Source of the DNA: Hydra vulgaris
Lineage: Eukaryota > Cnidaria > Hydrozoa > Anthoathecata > Hydridae
Assembly (NCBI RefSeq): GCF_038396675.1
Contig: NC_088931.1
Coordinates: 61,422,501-61,486,500 of the forward strand
DNA: 64,000 bases
Direction: 5' to 3'
Part shown: piece after piece, positions 1 to 13,816 of the stretch
Numbering within the stretch: the first letter of the stretch is position 1
Layout: each line of letters starts with the position of its first letter
Notes under the pieces: model-generated
What the model was told of the DNA's origin: nothing
The model's input: only the letters and a program-made list of their open reading frames with translations
Database searches by the model: none
Made by a program: the position numbers and the translations under genes

Positions 1-1
1 C

Positions 2-1093
2 CAAACTTTACATCCAGGAAACAACAACTAAAGTGTTCCTTTAGCTTTAAATATTTTTGATGAAACCACCTCTGCTGCAATCATCAGCTATTTTCCAAAC
101 GAAACTGCAGCTGCTGGATTTCTAAGGCTTATTAATATTTGGTGGACTATTTCTAATTCAAAGGTAATGTTTAATACAAACAATAGGATTGGTAATTCAG
201 CTATTCCAGGTGACAAAAAGTCACATTTTTTTCGAGTTTTTGCAACATGGATTAATGAATGGAAAAACTTGCAGTTTCAAAGATGTAATAAGTATACTTT
301 ATCTGCTCAAACAACTAATGCATTAATTACAACACTGAAGGGTACTGCAAGTCTGATTGAAGATTTATTTTCAGAAGGATATAAATATGTTTTAACTAGC
401 AGGTTTCAAACTGATCCATTAGAAAGACATTTCAGTAAATATCGACAAATGAGCGGTGGAAGATTTTTAGTCAGTTTACGTGAAGTTCAAAGCTCTGAAA
501 AGATATTATGCATGAAATCCTTAATTAAAGCCAATATCAATTGTTGGACGAGCAATCTTAAACTTGATACAAAAATTGACAAAAATGAACTTTTAATAAA
601 ATTGGAAAAATATAGCAATGAAATTCAAGAGAATGAGCTTTGTCATGACTCTTACGAAGTTGCAATCAATATATCTGGTTACATCACGAAAAAGATTGGG
701 GATAAATATAACTGTTCTAACTGTCTGAAATCATTAAGTTTCAATAAAGTCTCAACAGAATATCTGGAAATTCTTTCACGTGGTGGTTTAACAAAACCTT
801 CCAAAGAATTAGCTAACTATGTTTGTAATGGGTTTATAATTCTGGACACTGTAAAGAAAATGTTATTAAAGTATTCCCATGATATAAAAAATGCATCCTT
901 GCTAGCGCTAGATAAATATCAACCAAGTGATCGTGATTTTATGTGTATAGAACATGAGGAATGGGGAAGGCATTTGGTAAACACAATTATTACCAACATA
1001 TATTTTAACAATGAGCAACAAATTAAAAATGGAAACATTAGAAAAAATGAAGTTGCTGCCTTTAAAGTTCGACAAACCAAAAAAGACAAATGA
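2..1093 (+). pseudogene. P-element-like transposase, C-terminal part
   Basis: The reading frame is open from about position 32 to the TGA at 1091-1093. It continues to the left window edge except for an in-frame TAA at 29-31. The first methionine (167) is not the true start, because the residues before it (VPLALNIF, then ISYFP, FLRLINIWW) fit the same domain. The motif RFQTDPLERHFSKYRQ, followed by SGGRF, matches the C-terminal part of P-element/THAP9-type transposases (the conserved 'QDPLE..F...R...GG' block). The N-terminal THAP zinc finger and most of the catalytic core would lie left of the window. Known: this family cuts and pastes DNA using an RNase H-like domain. Inferred: a dead copy, because of the internal stop; no intact terminal repeat was seen downstream. 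Confidence 0.8.
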
Positions 1094-1545
1094 ATAAACC
1101 CATAACAACATAGTATATGTATATTGTTTTTTTGAGAAACAAAAGAAACTTGACTTGATTAATCTTTTTGTAATATATGTAAATGCTTTCAGTAAATGTG
1201 TACATTTAAAAATTATGCTAGTTTTACTAACATTTTTGTTAATTTTAATTGTTTGAACCAATAATTTTAAGACTAAGATTTTGTAGATTAAAATTGATGG
1301 CTAAAATAGATAGTTCATTCGGCTTAATGCAATCATGATTTATTATTAGCTAACTGTTTTAGTGTTTGAAGGTTAAGAATTTTGGTAATAGTTATAATTA
1401 TAGCTAAGAGCAAATTGTTTAAATATTATTAATGTCTTTATAGAATTACCTTCAGGTTTTGATTCAAAAGCTAAAAACCTAAAATCGGCCCACTAATTTT
1501 TTGCGTTCAAGGCAACAAATCCGGCCGTGTTATATAGTAGGCCAT
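1094..1545. other. A+T-rich non-coding stretch downstream of the P-like transposase
   Basis: I see no coding sequence here. It probably holds the 3' part of the P-like element; the ORF on the opposite strand (908-1261) is a shadow. Confidence 0.5.
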
Positions 1546-1546
1546 G

Positions 1547-1626
<80 letters not shown>

Positions 1627-1680
1627 CAATAAATATATATATATATTATATATAAATATATATAAATACATATATTATAT
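1546..1680. repeat. (TA)n microsatellite, interrupted
   Basis: Almost pure TA dinucleotides to about 1624, then degenerate TATAAATA blocks. It gives rise to a meaningless Ile/Tyr-rich ORF on the minus strand. Confidence 0.95.
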
Positions 1681-2189
1681 GTAGATACGTGCGAATATCC
1701 GTTATTTGCCGTAAAAAAAGTTTCAAGAACTGTGACCAATTTTTTTAACTTGGCGAAGACACTATTTACGCCAAACCACATTATGCCACATTACGCCAAA
1801 CCACATTGTTATTTACGAACCAAATTAAATAAAAATTAATTGTCGTTTAATAAAAAGGTTAGGCTATATACTCATATATTTTATTTTTACTGTCGTAAAT
1901 AAAAAAATTCTTTATTTTACAATGTAAATCCTCAGTGTTTTTTAACGAGCAACAGCCCTATAGGTTATGGCGGATCCTTCTTGAAATTAAAGGGCCTTTT
2001 AGATCATTTATTTATCTGCTGATGCTCAAAATTTTAATTAAACCTGTTGTGCGCATATTGCTTTCAAGAGTCATCAAGCACACCAGGTATTTTCTGAAGA
2101 CATTAATTTAACATACAAATCTTTTTTTAAAATTTTTTATGAAATTTATGACATCAATTTTCTCAAAGTAGAAATAAATTACTAACATA

Positions 2190-4350
2190 AAAAAATTAAA
2201 TCGCCATGGATTACTAAAGGTATTCTAAAATCATCTAAAATTAAACAAAAACTTTATATTAAATATTTAAAATTGAAAACAACTGAGAGTAAGACCAATT
2301 ATAAAAGTTACGTAAGACTATTTGAACGCCTAATTAATATATTACACTAATTTACTTGAAAAATACAAATTAAACTTTAAACGCACTTGGCAACTAATAA
2401 ACGAAATTACGGGTAACACTAAAAAAACATCGCAATCTTTGCCCTCAGTTATTAGAGTAGATGATAATTTTATTCTTGATCAAAAAACAATTGCTTCCGA
2501 ATTTAATAAATATTTTGTATCTGTAGGACAAAAGCTAGCCGAAATAATTCCAAACCCTAAAAAATCATTTAAGGCAACATATGACCCTCTTAACTCGTAT
2601 CTAAATTTTTTTGATTTGTCTTTTGAAGAGTTTGAAAGTGCTTATAAATTGTTAAAGTCAAATAAAGCAGTTGGTCCGGATGATATCAATGGGAACGTTA
2701 TTATAAACTATTTTGACGTTTTAAAAGACATACTTTTCCAAATTTTTAAATGCTCTATTAATCAAGGAGTTTTTCCTGATGATTTAAAAATAGCAAAAAT
2801 TATTCCTATATTTAAAGAAGGAGAAAAAACTAATGTTAAACACTATCGTCCAATTTCTATCATCTCTGTTTTTTCGAAAATTTTAGAAAGAATTTTGTAC
2901 AACAGAATATACAATCACCTTTTATCAAACAAATTATTATATAACATGCAATATGGATTTAAAAAAAATAGTTCAACAGAGCATGCAATTATTCAGCTTA
3001 CAAGAAGTATATCAGACTCATTTAATAATTCTAAATTCACATTGGGAGTATTTATTGATTTAGCGAAAGCGTTTGATACCATTAATCATAAAATTCTTGC
3101 TAAAAAATTAAAATGTTGTGGTATAACAGGCAATGTTTTAAAATTGTTAAAAACTTATTTAACTAATCGCAAACAATTTGTTTACGCCGATGAAACATTA
3201 TCATCAAATTTGTTAAATATTACATATAAAGTTCCTCAAGGATCCATATTAGGACCTCTTCTTTTCCTTATTTAGATTAATGATTTATAAAAAGCCTCGG
3301 ATTTAATAACAATTATGTTTGCTGATGACACCAATTTATTTATGTCACACAAAAGCATTCCTACTTTATTTAGTTGCTTGAACATCGAGTTAATCAAAAT
3401 ATCTGACTGGTTTAAGACTAACAAATTATCTCTTAACATTGATAAAACTAAATGGGTTCTTTTCCATCCTCTTATCAAAAAACATAAACTGCCAATTAAC
3501 ATACCTCATCTTGTTATTGACAATATACAAATTAAACAAGTAACAGTAACCAACTTTCTAGGTGTTTGTATAGATGAAAATCTTACATGGAAAAGTCACA
3601 TTAAAAACTTATCAAGTAAAATTTCAAAAAGTATAGGAATATTGTACAAAGCAAGAAATGTTTTAAATAAACGTACTTTAGTACAATTATATCACTCATT
3701 TATTCATTGTCACATAAACTATGCAAACATTGCTTGGGGTAGTGCAAAGAAAATTAAACTTAAACCTCTTTATTGTCAGCAGAAGCATGTAGCACGTCTC
3801 ATATATTTTAAAGACCGTTATACTCATGCCAAGCCTCTATTATTTGAAATGAAAGTTTTTAATATATATGAGCTTAACATTTTTAATATTCTTTGTTTTA
3901 TGTTTAAATGTAAAACCAATTCATTCCCTATTTCTTTCCATAATTTGTATTCATCGAAAGATAAAAATAAATACATTTTGCGGAATGATAATTTTATAAA
4001 GCAGCCCATTTTTCAAACAAATCTTTTTAAATTTTGTATTGATTATCGCGGACCATTCTTATAGAATAAAATAGTTTTAAAAAATTTTACTAAGGATTTT
4101 ATTCATCAAAGTAACTACTTTTCTTTTAAACGAAAGCTTAAAGAACTCATTTTTACAATTGAAGATGTAAAAATATACTTTTGATATATTTTTTTTTTTT
4201 AGTGATCTTCCTTTTTACCCCCTATTTATAATATAATATAATATAATATAAAAATTGCTGTACAAACTATTTGAGTTTGGTGAGTCAAAACTACGTAGAG
4301 TTTTGACTGTAACAGCCGTTAAATGTAAAATTTCGTAAATAAAAATTAAA
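2190..4350 (+). mobile_element. LINE copy A (CR1/Jockey-like), 5'-truncated
   Basis: Protein similarity begins near 2205 (PWITKGILKSSKIKQ), which is the linker between endonuclease and reverse transcriptase in these LINEs; the same linker occurs in the longer copy at 30-33 kb. The reverse transcriptase follows. The 3' UTR carries a short tail of ATAAT-type repeats at about 4228-4251. The endonuclease is missing, which is usual for target-primed integration that stops early. It ends tail to tail against another LINE near 4350-4379. Confidence 0.85.
2439..4064 (+). pseudogene. LINE reverse transcriptase (copy A)
   Basis: Two consecutive reading frames (2439-3275 and 3315-4064) encode one reverse transcriptase. 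Visible blocks in order are: NKAVGPDDI (domain 0/1), KHYRPISI, FIDLAKAFDTINH (first catalytic Asp), VPQGSILGPLLFL, then FADDTNLF (catalytic DD) at the start of the second frame, and LGVCIDENLTWKSHI in the thumb/C-terminal part. A TAG at about 3273 just after 'LLFLI' and a second stop a few codons later separate the frames, so the copy is inactive. The C-terminal region ends near YRGPFL, the conserved 'RGP..W' block of this family. Known role: copying LINE RNA into DNA at a nicked target. Confidence 0.9.
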
Positions 4351-4378
4351 AAAAAAAGTTCGTAAATAGAATTTGGTA

Positions 4379-6030
4379 TCAAAAGTTCAAAATTTTGTCT
4401 ATTCTATTTTTGAACGTGTTTTTGTTTGCAGAATCGATTGCATCTTGTGACAGTAAATTCCAATCGTCGACCACTCTGTTTGTTAAATAATAATACCTGC
4501 ATAATTTCTTAGTATATTGTCGATGAAGTCTTTTATTATGACGATATCCGTACATGCTGTGATAAAAACTCAAAGGCTCTTCAAATCTAATATATTCGGT
4601 TGAATTTAATATTTTAAACATTTCTATTAAGTCGCCTCTTCTTCTCCTTTCTTGTAAGGTTGGTAAACCTAATATTTTTCTTCTTTCTTCGTAACAGATA
4701 CCTTTCAGTGATTCAATCCTTGTCGATCTACGCTGTACATTTTCGAGTCTCTTAATATATTTAGTACAAAATGGGCTCCATACAGATGCTGCATATTCAA
4801 GCTGTGGCCTAATAGTTGACTTGTATAATAACTTTAATATGGAAACATCAAGATATTTAAATCCGTGTTTTAAAAAACCCAGTGTTCGATTTGCCTTATT
4901 TGCTACACTGATAACATGATTTTCCCATTTAAGGTGATTTGATATTATCACACCTAAATCACTTTCAACTTCTGTTTTTTGCAAAATGTGATCTCCTAAT
5001 TTGTAACTAAATTGAGGATTCGAATTACCAATGTGCATTGCTTTACACTTTTCTCTGTTGAATTTAATAGACCACTTATTCGACCAGTCTAATAACTTAT
5101 TTAAGTCTTCTTGAAGAGCATTGTTGTTTCTTTCATTATAAATTACTGACATTATTTTTGTATCATCTGCAAATAATTCTAATTTATTTAGTATGTTCAC
5201 TTTTAAGTCATTTATAAATATGATAAACAGGAGTGGACCAAGGACAGAACCTTGGGGAACTCCACTTGTGACTTTCTGCCAATCTGAAACAAACTCACCC
5301 GGAACTACTCGTTGTTTTCTATTACTGAGAAATGATTTACACCATTGTAGGATACAGGATTGAAAACCATAACCATAAAGCTTGCAGCATAATTTTGATA
5401 AAGAAACTGAATCAAAGGCTTTTGCAAAGTCCAAAAATACTATATCAATATTATTACCAGTTTCAATTTTGCTTGTTATAAAAACTAAAGTCTCTAATAA
5501 ATTGGAGCAACAATTTTTACCATTAACAAATCCATGCTGTTCATTTGCTATTAAATTATTTAAAGCCAAATAGTTCATCATAACATTATGAATAATTTTC
5601 TCCATAACCTTACATACTATTGATGTTATTGATATTGGTTGATAATTTGAAGGATCTAACTTATCCCCTTTCTTGAATAGTGGAGTTGTGTTTGCAGTTA
5701 ACCATTTGTTTGGTATAACACCACTATAAAATGACATTTTAAAGATCAGTGATAAAGGATGAGAAAGTGATTTTGAACATTCTTTGAGAACACGAGGATG
5801 AACTTTGTCAACACAGATTGTTTTATTAACATTAAGGTTTACTAACTGATATTCAACATCAGTGTCATTAAAACTTGGATCGCTACAATGAAAATTACAT
5901 TTTGAAGGAAAAGTTACATGGTCTAATACCTCATCTTTTAAAAATACTGAAACAAAATACTCATTTAAACAATTTGCAATATCTACTTCATTTGTTATAA
6001 TTGAACCATCAAAGGTTTTGTTTAACTATT
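4379..6030 (-). pseudogene. LINE reverse transcriptase, a second LINE family, nearly full RT domain
   Basis: The frame is open from about 6028 down to the stop next to 4379. The methionine at 5737 is internal, because upstream codons (FDGSIITNEVDIANCLNEYF, then FNDTDVEYQL) belong to the same protein. Motifs: SNYQPISITSI, FLDFAKAFDSVS, SGVPQGSVLGPLLF, ELFADDTKIM (catalytic DD intact), DLGVIISNHLKW, RPQLEYAASVWSP and the C-terminal VVDDWNLLS. The domain itself has no visible stop, so decay is light. A TAG at about 6028 marks the 5' truncation; no endonuclease is present. It is clearly diverged from copy A, closer to the Jockey/CR1 type with the 'R.V..WN.L' tail. It is flanked on the 5' side by a (TA)n tract. 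Confidence 0.9.
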
Positions 6031-6152
6031 GATTTATAAAAATTATATATGCATCATTAACAATTGTAATATATAATAATGTATCTTGTATTTGTAACGG
6101 AATATTTTAAGTTTCTACGAGTTCCCGCGTTCTTTTATTATTTAATAACGAT

Positions 6153-7069
<917 letters not shown>

Positions 7070-7130
7070 AGATTAAGATTACAAGGTAAAAGTCGATTGT
7101 AAATTGACTTTTACCTTGTAATCTTAATCT
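7070..7130. repeat. Perfect 25-bp inverted repeat, 11-base loop
   Basis: Arms 7070-7094 and 7106-7130 (starting AGATTAAGATTACAAGG) are exact reverse complements. Probably the remnant of a small foldback element. Confidence 0.9.
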
Positions 7131-7993
<863 letters not shown>

Positions 7994-8277
7994 CAAATTT
8001 AATCCCGACAAGGCTGCAAGCAATTACTAATAAGTTGAAAGTTACTGAAAAATTAAGAATATAGTTAAAAAACCAAGAAAACGGTTGACAGAAGACTTGA
8101 AAAATTTTGTGCGAGAGAGTTCTAAAGGATAGAAGTACGAGGAAAAAAACGAGACAAGTAAAAGTTTTTTTAGAGCATACAGGGACAGATACAATAAAAG
8201 GATGCGACTTTGCTAAATAACAATTCAATCGAGAATCAAGATGATAGCTCCTTTGAGCAGCAACCACGATAGCATTT

Positions 8278-8902
8278 AGTGGCGGATCACCATTTTTTGA
8301 TCTTTAAGATAGCTAACTTCCAGACGTGGAGCTAACTCCAAACATTTACATATTTATACTTATGTCAAATAATGAGGGTTTGCAAAAAATTGCGATGATT
8401 GGAGTTTGGGAACAAAAAAGCCCCAAAATTTTTGCTACACCTGCCCCAAACGTGAGAGTAACAAGTTGATGAAATATTTTTTGTATTATTCTCAACTAGA
8501 CTTATATTCATCGATAATTTTTAAGTTTTATAGTATTATCTCTCAGCGTTCAAAAATGATGACCATATAAAAATTAAAAACCCCTCAAATTGAGGGGGGC
8601 TTGACCTTTATATGGTCATAATTTTTGAACGCTGAGAGATAATACTATGAAACTTAAAAATTATCGATAAATATAAGTCTAGTTGAGAATAATACAAAAA
8701 ATATTTCATCAACTTGTTGCTCTAACGCTTGGGGCAGGTGTAGCAAAAATGTTGGGGCTTTTTTGTTCCCAGCCTCCAATCATCGCAATTTTTTGCAAAC
8801 TCTCATTATTTGACATAAGTATAAACATATATATGTTTGGAGTTAGCTCTACGTCTGGAAGTTAGCTATCTCAAAGATCAAAAAATGCTGGATACGCCAC
8901 TG
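8278..8902. mobile_element. Foldback MITE with ~300-bp inverted arms
   Basis: The left end (AGTGGCGGATC at 8278) and right end (GATACGCCACT ending 8901) begin two arms that pair over almost their whole length. Matching blocks include the 'agctaacttccagacgt' block and the 'ttcaacttgatga' block. The centre, near 8590, contains a nested CCCCTCAAATTGAGGGG stem. No transposase ORF is present, so the element is non-autonomous. Flanks do not show a convincing target duplication. The terminal CAGTGGCG-type sequence is common to several cut-and-paste superfamilies, so I leave the class open. The 60-aa ORF inside (8683-8865) is a by-product of the arms. Confidence 0.85.
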
Positions 8903-9740
8903 GTATTTGTAGAAAATAGAAAGAGACGCAACTTCACCACAATTGGAGTTAAGTTAAAGTAAAAAACTGAGTTTTGTTGAAGTTAAAATTCACAAGGCAC
9001 TGCAAGCCTCAAGCTGTTATAAAAGTGAGATAAGATTCTTTGTTTAGACAGGAATATAATATTTATTTGTCAACAAATAAAGCCATATGATACAAATATT
9101 GTCAGTAATCTATGTTTGGAAGAAAGAAGAGTTTCAAGATTTTATCATCAGTAGATCTAATGTCCGGGATATGATATTGACTCTTCGTAATAAGTATACA
9201 TCTGCATTGTCTCAAATCATTGAACTAAAAATCCAGCGCTAGCTAAGGTAGAGAATGAGTTTTTAGGGGAGAGTAACAGAATCTTTGATATTGCTAGGAT
9301 AGCCAGAGTCCAGCTTTTACGAAGAAAAATACAGTAAAAAAGTTTATTTTTACAGGTTTGGTGCTCTATTCACCTCCATAAAAGCTGGACGTCTGGTAAC
9401 CCTAGATATTGCTATACCAGTGTTTAAGCAGAAAGTATTTCAAGATTGCTTTTGTTCTGAGAATGCCAAAGTGGAGAATAATAAGCTCTATCTAGATAGA
9501 AATTAAAGAAACATGTTTATTACAGTAGAGAAAGATGTATAATACAGAGGAGACAGACCAATCATTCTAGAAATTAGTGGAGAATAAGCATATTTGGTTT
9601 AGGAGAATGGAAAATATTTGGATAAGAATACACGTACTTGGTTTAGGAGGATGGAGAAGAAAAGATCTCAAGGTGAAAAAACAAAAAATGCAATAAAATC
9701 CTATAAACTTAAGGGTTTTTACCATTTATCCACACCTGGT
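8903..9740. other. Non-coding or highly decayed stretch before a LINE relic
   Basis: No intact frame. It may be the decayed upstream part of the LINE recognised from about 9740, but I could not align it. Confidence 0.35.
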
Positions 9741-11080
9741 TCTTGAATCTGAAGTAAGTTTAGATTCTTCAGATCTTCAGATGATGACAATTTGCCTGGT
9801 AGATTTAGTTGATTGTATAAGTCTAAGATAATGATAAACATAATTGCTAAAAACATAAGTGCTGGTTGTACTGGTTTGGTTTCTGCTTGATACAGTATAG
9901 GTATTTACCTACAAAACTTTATTAGTAGCTGCAATCTACAATAAAGCTGGTGTGAATCAAGAAGTTATTTGCTTATCAAGAAGTACAGTCCATAGAAAAT
10001 GGTTTAGGAAGATTGGGATACTTAGAGACGACATCAGGCAAAAAATTATAAATATTCTGAAAGGTGAGAAGCTCTGTTTTTATTTTAATGGAAAGCGATG
10101 AAACAGATTAAAGACCTTAACTTAACTGTTTCTTTAGAAAAGATAGCATTTAGTGTTACATCACCTGATATAGATTGCATTGATGACAAACAGCTGGGTA
10201 TTGTTCAGTCAGAATCCCTTAAAGTTTATAATCCCCAAAACATATCTTTTTGACAAATACGTGCATCTTTGTTAAAGAAATATGTAAAACTTTGATTTTT
10301 AACAAAAAAACAGAATTTTACATATTCTGTTCAGTCACCAAATGAATCAGTCAGAAAATGTCTTTTAAATGTATTTGCAATCAGGGGGAAAAAAAGAAAA
10401 ATGAAATTTTGGGACATCCTACTACTGACTGCATTTGTTGACCTAAAAAAAGATAGAGTACAAGGAGAGATGTGTGATGGACTTTGGTATTTAGACATCG
10501 AAGATTGGCTGGTGACAGTAACTAAGGCTATGTATGAGAATAGCATAACAGGAATCAAAACAAAATTTTAAGAGATTAATAGTTTGGAAGTAAAGTTTGG
10601 CATAGATCAGGGTTCATTGGTCAGTTTTTTGACATTTATTTTAGGGAACTACTCTACGCAGATTCTTTTTGCATTCAGTTTTTTACTGAATGCAAAAAGT
10701 GAAGTAACAATATTAGGAGTTCAGTACTGGAAAAAAAGAATGTAAGCGAAAGGGCATAAGATAAACATGAATAAGACTAAAGTTATGCTTTGTAAAACCA
10801 AGAATGAGAAAACAGAAAATACTGTGGCCTTTCGTGGCCACATTTTTTTTGTTTTCAAATTCTTTCTTGTACCATTTGTTTTCTCAAAGAGTGTGTAAGA
10901 AAGAAATTGCAGTAAACTCTTTTGCTTGTTTATTTTTTCATCAATGGGTTCATAAAAGATGCAGTGGTATAAAACTTCTCTTAAGATTATTGGCTTTGAG
11001 TGTAGAAAATGTAGTTTTGATGAATAGAAAAAAGTTCAATAAAACAATTAATATAAAAAATGGAGAACAGAATTTTTGAA
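9740..11080 (+). pseudogene. Ancient LINE reverse transcriptase relic with PHD-like tail
   Basis: Pieces in shifting frames recall a LINE family common in aquatic animals. MINIIAKNISAGCTGLVSA (about 9833-9890) resembles the 'KAaGPSG' block. AFVDLKKDRVQGE (about 10430) resembles 'AFvDLeKAFDrV'. VKFGIDQGSLVSFL (about 10590) resembles 'vGVhQGSvLSPLL'. WVHKRCSGIK (about 10950-10980) matches the cysteine-rich PHD-like tail after the 'KTKvMlC' block. Many stops and frameshifts show long decay. The family assignment rests on recalled consensus patterns, so it is moderate. Confidence 0.55.
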
Positions 11081-11084
11081 TATT

Positions 11085-13170
11085 TTATCCTTTAATGTAG
11101 TTAAGAATTATAATTCTATCAGTATCATATACTTAGAATATCACATCTGTTACGGACTTTGTTTATAAATATCATATTAAATAGTTACATTTTTAGTTTA
11201 GAACCCTAGGATATCACATTACCTTAATAAAATCAAAAAATATATTGCACACTATCAGAATTAAATATTTTGAATACCACATTCCCCATGTATATTGTTC
11301 ATAACTGCTATAAAAGTTAGTTGTAATTTCTGCTTAGAAACTTAGAACATTACATCTCCTAATAAATTAAGTATTACAACGCATATTATCAGTATTATGT
11401 TTAGAATACCACATCCCCTATGTATATTGTTTATAAATGTCATAGTTTGTCGTTTTTGCTGCTTAGAATATTACACTCCTTTAGTGTAACAAAGAATTAT
11501 ATCGCAAACTATCAGTATTATATGCTAACAATATCACATTTCCTATGTATAGTGTTTATAAATTTCATAGTTGTTTTTGCTGCTTAGAATTTTAGAATAT
11601 TACATCCCCTAATGAAATTAAGAAACCTGTTGTATACCATCAGTTTTATATCATTCAGAATATCACATCCCCCATGTATATAGTTTATATATGTCATAAC
11701 AGTTAGTTGTATTTTCTGCTATGAATCTTAGAATATTACATCCCGTAAATTAATTAATAAATATATCACTAACAATCACTATTATATGTTTAGAATATTT
11801 GCTGCTTTGAACCTTAGAATATTACATCCCCTAATGTAATTAAAAAATATATTGCATACCATCAGTATTATATGTTTAGAATATCACATCTCTCATGTAC
11901 ATTATTAATAATATTTTGCTTATAGGTTAGAATCTGAGAACGCCACATTCAATTTGTATATTGTTTAGAAAAGCTATACTAATATGTCGTATTTGATACT
12001 CAGTATAAATATTTATTTCCTATAATGTGGAAATATATTCCACACTATAGGAAATAAATATTTAGAATATCACATCCCCATGTATATTCTTCATAAATGT
12101 CAGAAAAATTAGTTTTATTTGCTGCTTAGAATCATAGAATATCACATCGCCTTAATGAAATTAAGAAATATATTGAATACTTTCAGTATTATATGTTTCG
12201 AATATCACATCTCCCATTTATTTTTTTTATAAATATCATAATAAATGGTTGCATTTTTAGCTTAGAATCTTAGAATATGATATCCCCTTATTAAATTTAG
12301 GAAATATTGCACACTATAGGAACTAAATATTTAGAATATCACGTCCCTCATGTATATTGTTCATAAGTGTCACAAAAATTAGTCGTATTTGCTGCTTAGA
12401 ATCTTAGAATACCACATCACCTTAATGAAACTATAAAATATATTGCATGCTACCAGAATTATATGTTTAGAATATCACACCCCATGCATATTATTTATAA
12501 ATGTCATAATCATTAATTATATTTGCTGCTTAGGATCATTGAATATCACATCGTCTTGATGAAATTAAGAAATATATTGAATACTTTATGTATTACATGT
12601 TTAGAATATCATATCCCCTATGTAATTTGTTTAAAAATAACTTACTAAATAGATGTATTTGCTGCTTAGAATCTTAGAACATCACATCCCCTAATAAATT
12701 TAAAAAAGACATGGCATGCTACTAGTATTATATGTTTAGAATATCACATCTCGTATGTATATTATTCATAAATGTCATAAAAACTAGTTGTATTTGCTGC
12801 TTAGAATCATAGAATATCCATCAACTTAATGAAATTAAGAAATATATTGAATACTTTTAATAATACATGTATTACTACATGTATTATTATAGTAATATTA
12901 CATCCCCAATGTAATTTTTTTAGAAATAACATACTAAATAGTTGTGTTTGCTGCTTAGAATTTCAGAACATCACATCCACTTAATAAAATCAGAAATATA
13001 TGGCATGCAACCAGTATTATATGTTAGAATATCACGTCTCTTATGTAATTTGTTTAATAAAAAACTTACTAAATAGTTGTATTTGCTGCTTAGAATCTTA
13101 GAATATCACATCCTCTTAATGAAATTATAATAATGTATTAGGAAATTTATTGCATACTATCCATTTTGTA
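11085..13170. repeat. ~130-bp satellite array with an internal half-unit
   Basis: About 15 diverged copies of a unit containing 'atgtttagaatatcacat', 'ccatgtatattgttcat', 'aaatgtcataaaaa', 'tagttgtatttgctgctt', 'agaatcttagaatatcacat' and 'taatgaaattaagaaatata'. Successive 'atgtttagaatatcac' blocks at about 12467, 12597 and 12728 give a period of 130-131 bp. The AGAATATCACATC core occurs twice per unit, so the unit itself looks like a diverged duplication. Copies differ by small indels. No ORF. Confidence 0.9.
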
Positions 13171-13204
13171 TATTGCTCACAAAAGTTATGCTAATTTATC
13201 GCAT

Positions 13205-13816
13205 TAATATGCAGAATAATTGCAAATTTACATAGCTGGTATCAACATCTTATTGATGAAGGATGTAAATATGGCTACTACTTAAATCAATTTAAATGCT
13301 GGTTAATTGTAAAATCCTCCTTATTAGCAGAGAATGCAGGCATAGTATTTGGTAAATCGGTAAACATAGTTACAGAGGGTCAACGACATTTGGGTTCAGT
13401 AATTGGTTCGCAAAAGTTTAAGAACAAATATTGCAATGAGAAAGTAGCAAAATGGTTGAGCGTGTTAAAACCACTTTTTAAAGTAGCAGAGACGCAACCA
13501 CAGACCGCTTTTATTGCGTTCACTAAAGGATTTCGTTCAAAATTTACTTATTTTCAAAGAACTATTCCAAAATTTAAACAATATCTAGCGCCGTAGACGA
13601 AATACTTTTCATTTGTTTTCGCCAACTTTTTTTGGAAAAAATACCCCATTTGACGATCACAATAGAAAACTTTTTACATTAACTCCTCGAGATGGAGGAT
13701 TGGGTATACCTATACTAACTGAAGAAGCGCACTATGAAGCGAAAAGCTCAAAAAGTGGCCAAGAGTGGCACTTTTTTAATACATCATTTTCATTAATTTT
13801 TTTTACAACTTATTGA
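13205..13816 (+). pseudogene. Retroelement reverse-transcriptase C-terminal fragment
   Basis: Upstream of the first methionine (13390) the frame already reads HSWYQHLIDEGCKYGYYLN and FKCWLIVKSSLLAE. It continues into VTEGQRHLGSVIGSQKFKN, EKVAKWLSVLKPL, AETQPQTAFIAFTKGF and TYFQRTIPKFKQYL. After a stop and frame change, the frame at 13613 gives LTPRDGGLGIPI. This order (YYLN..K.WLIVK / TEGQRHLG..IGS / AETQPQ.A..AF / GGLGIPI) is the region after the YxDD box in a reverse-transcriptase family widespread in cnidarian and fish genomes. I could not decide between DIRS-like and non-LTR origin. The palm domain is absent and the satellite array abuts directly upstream. Confidence 0.6.

Noticed and set aside
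8683..8865. 60-codon ORF in the foldback element
   Set aside because: Lies in a non-coding MITE arm; no domain and no start context.
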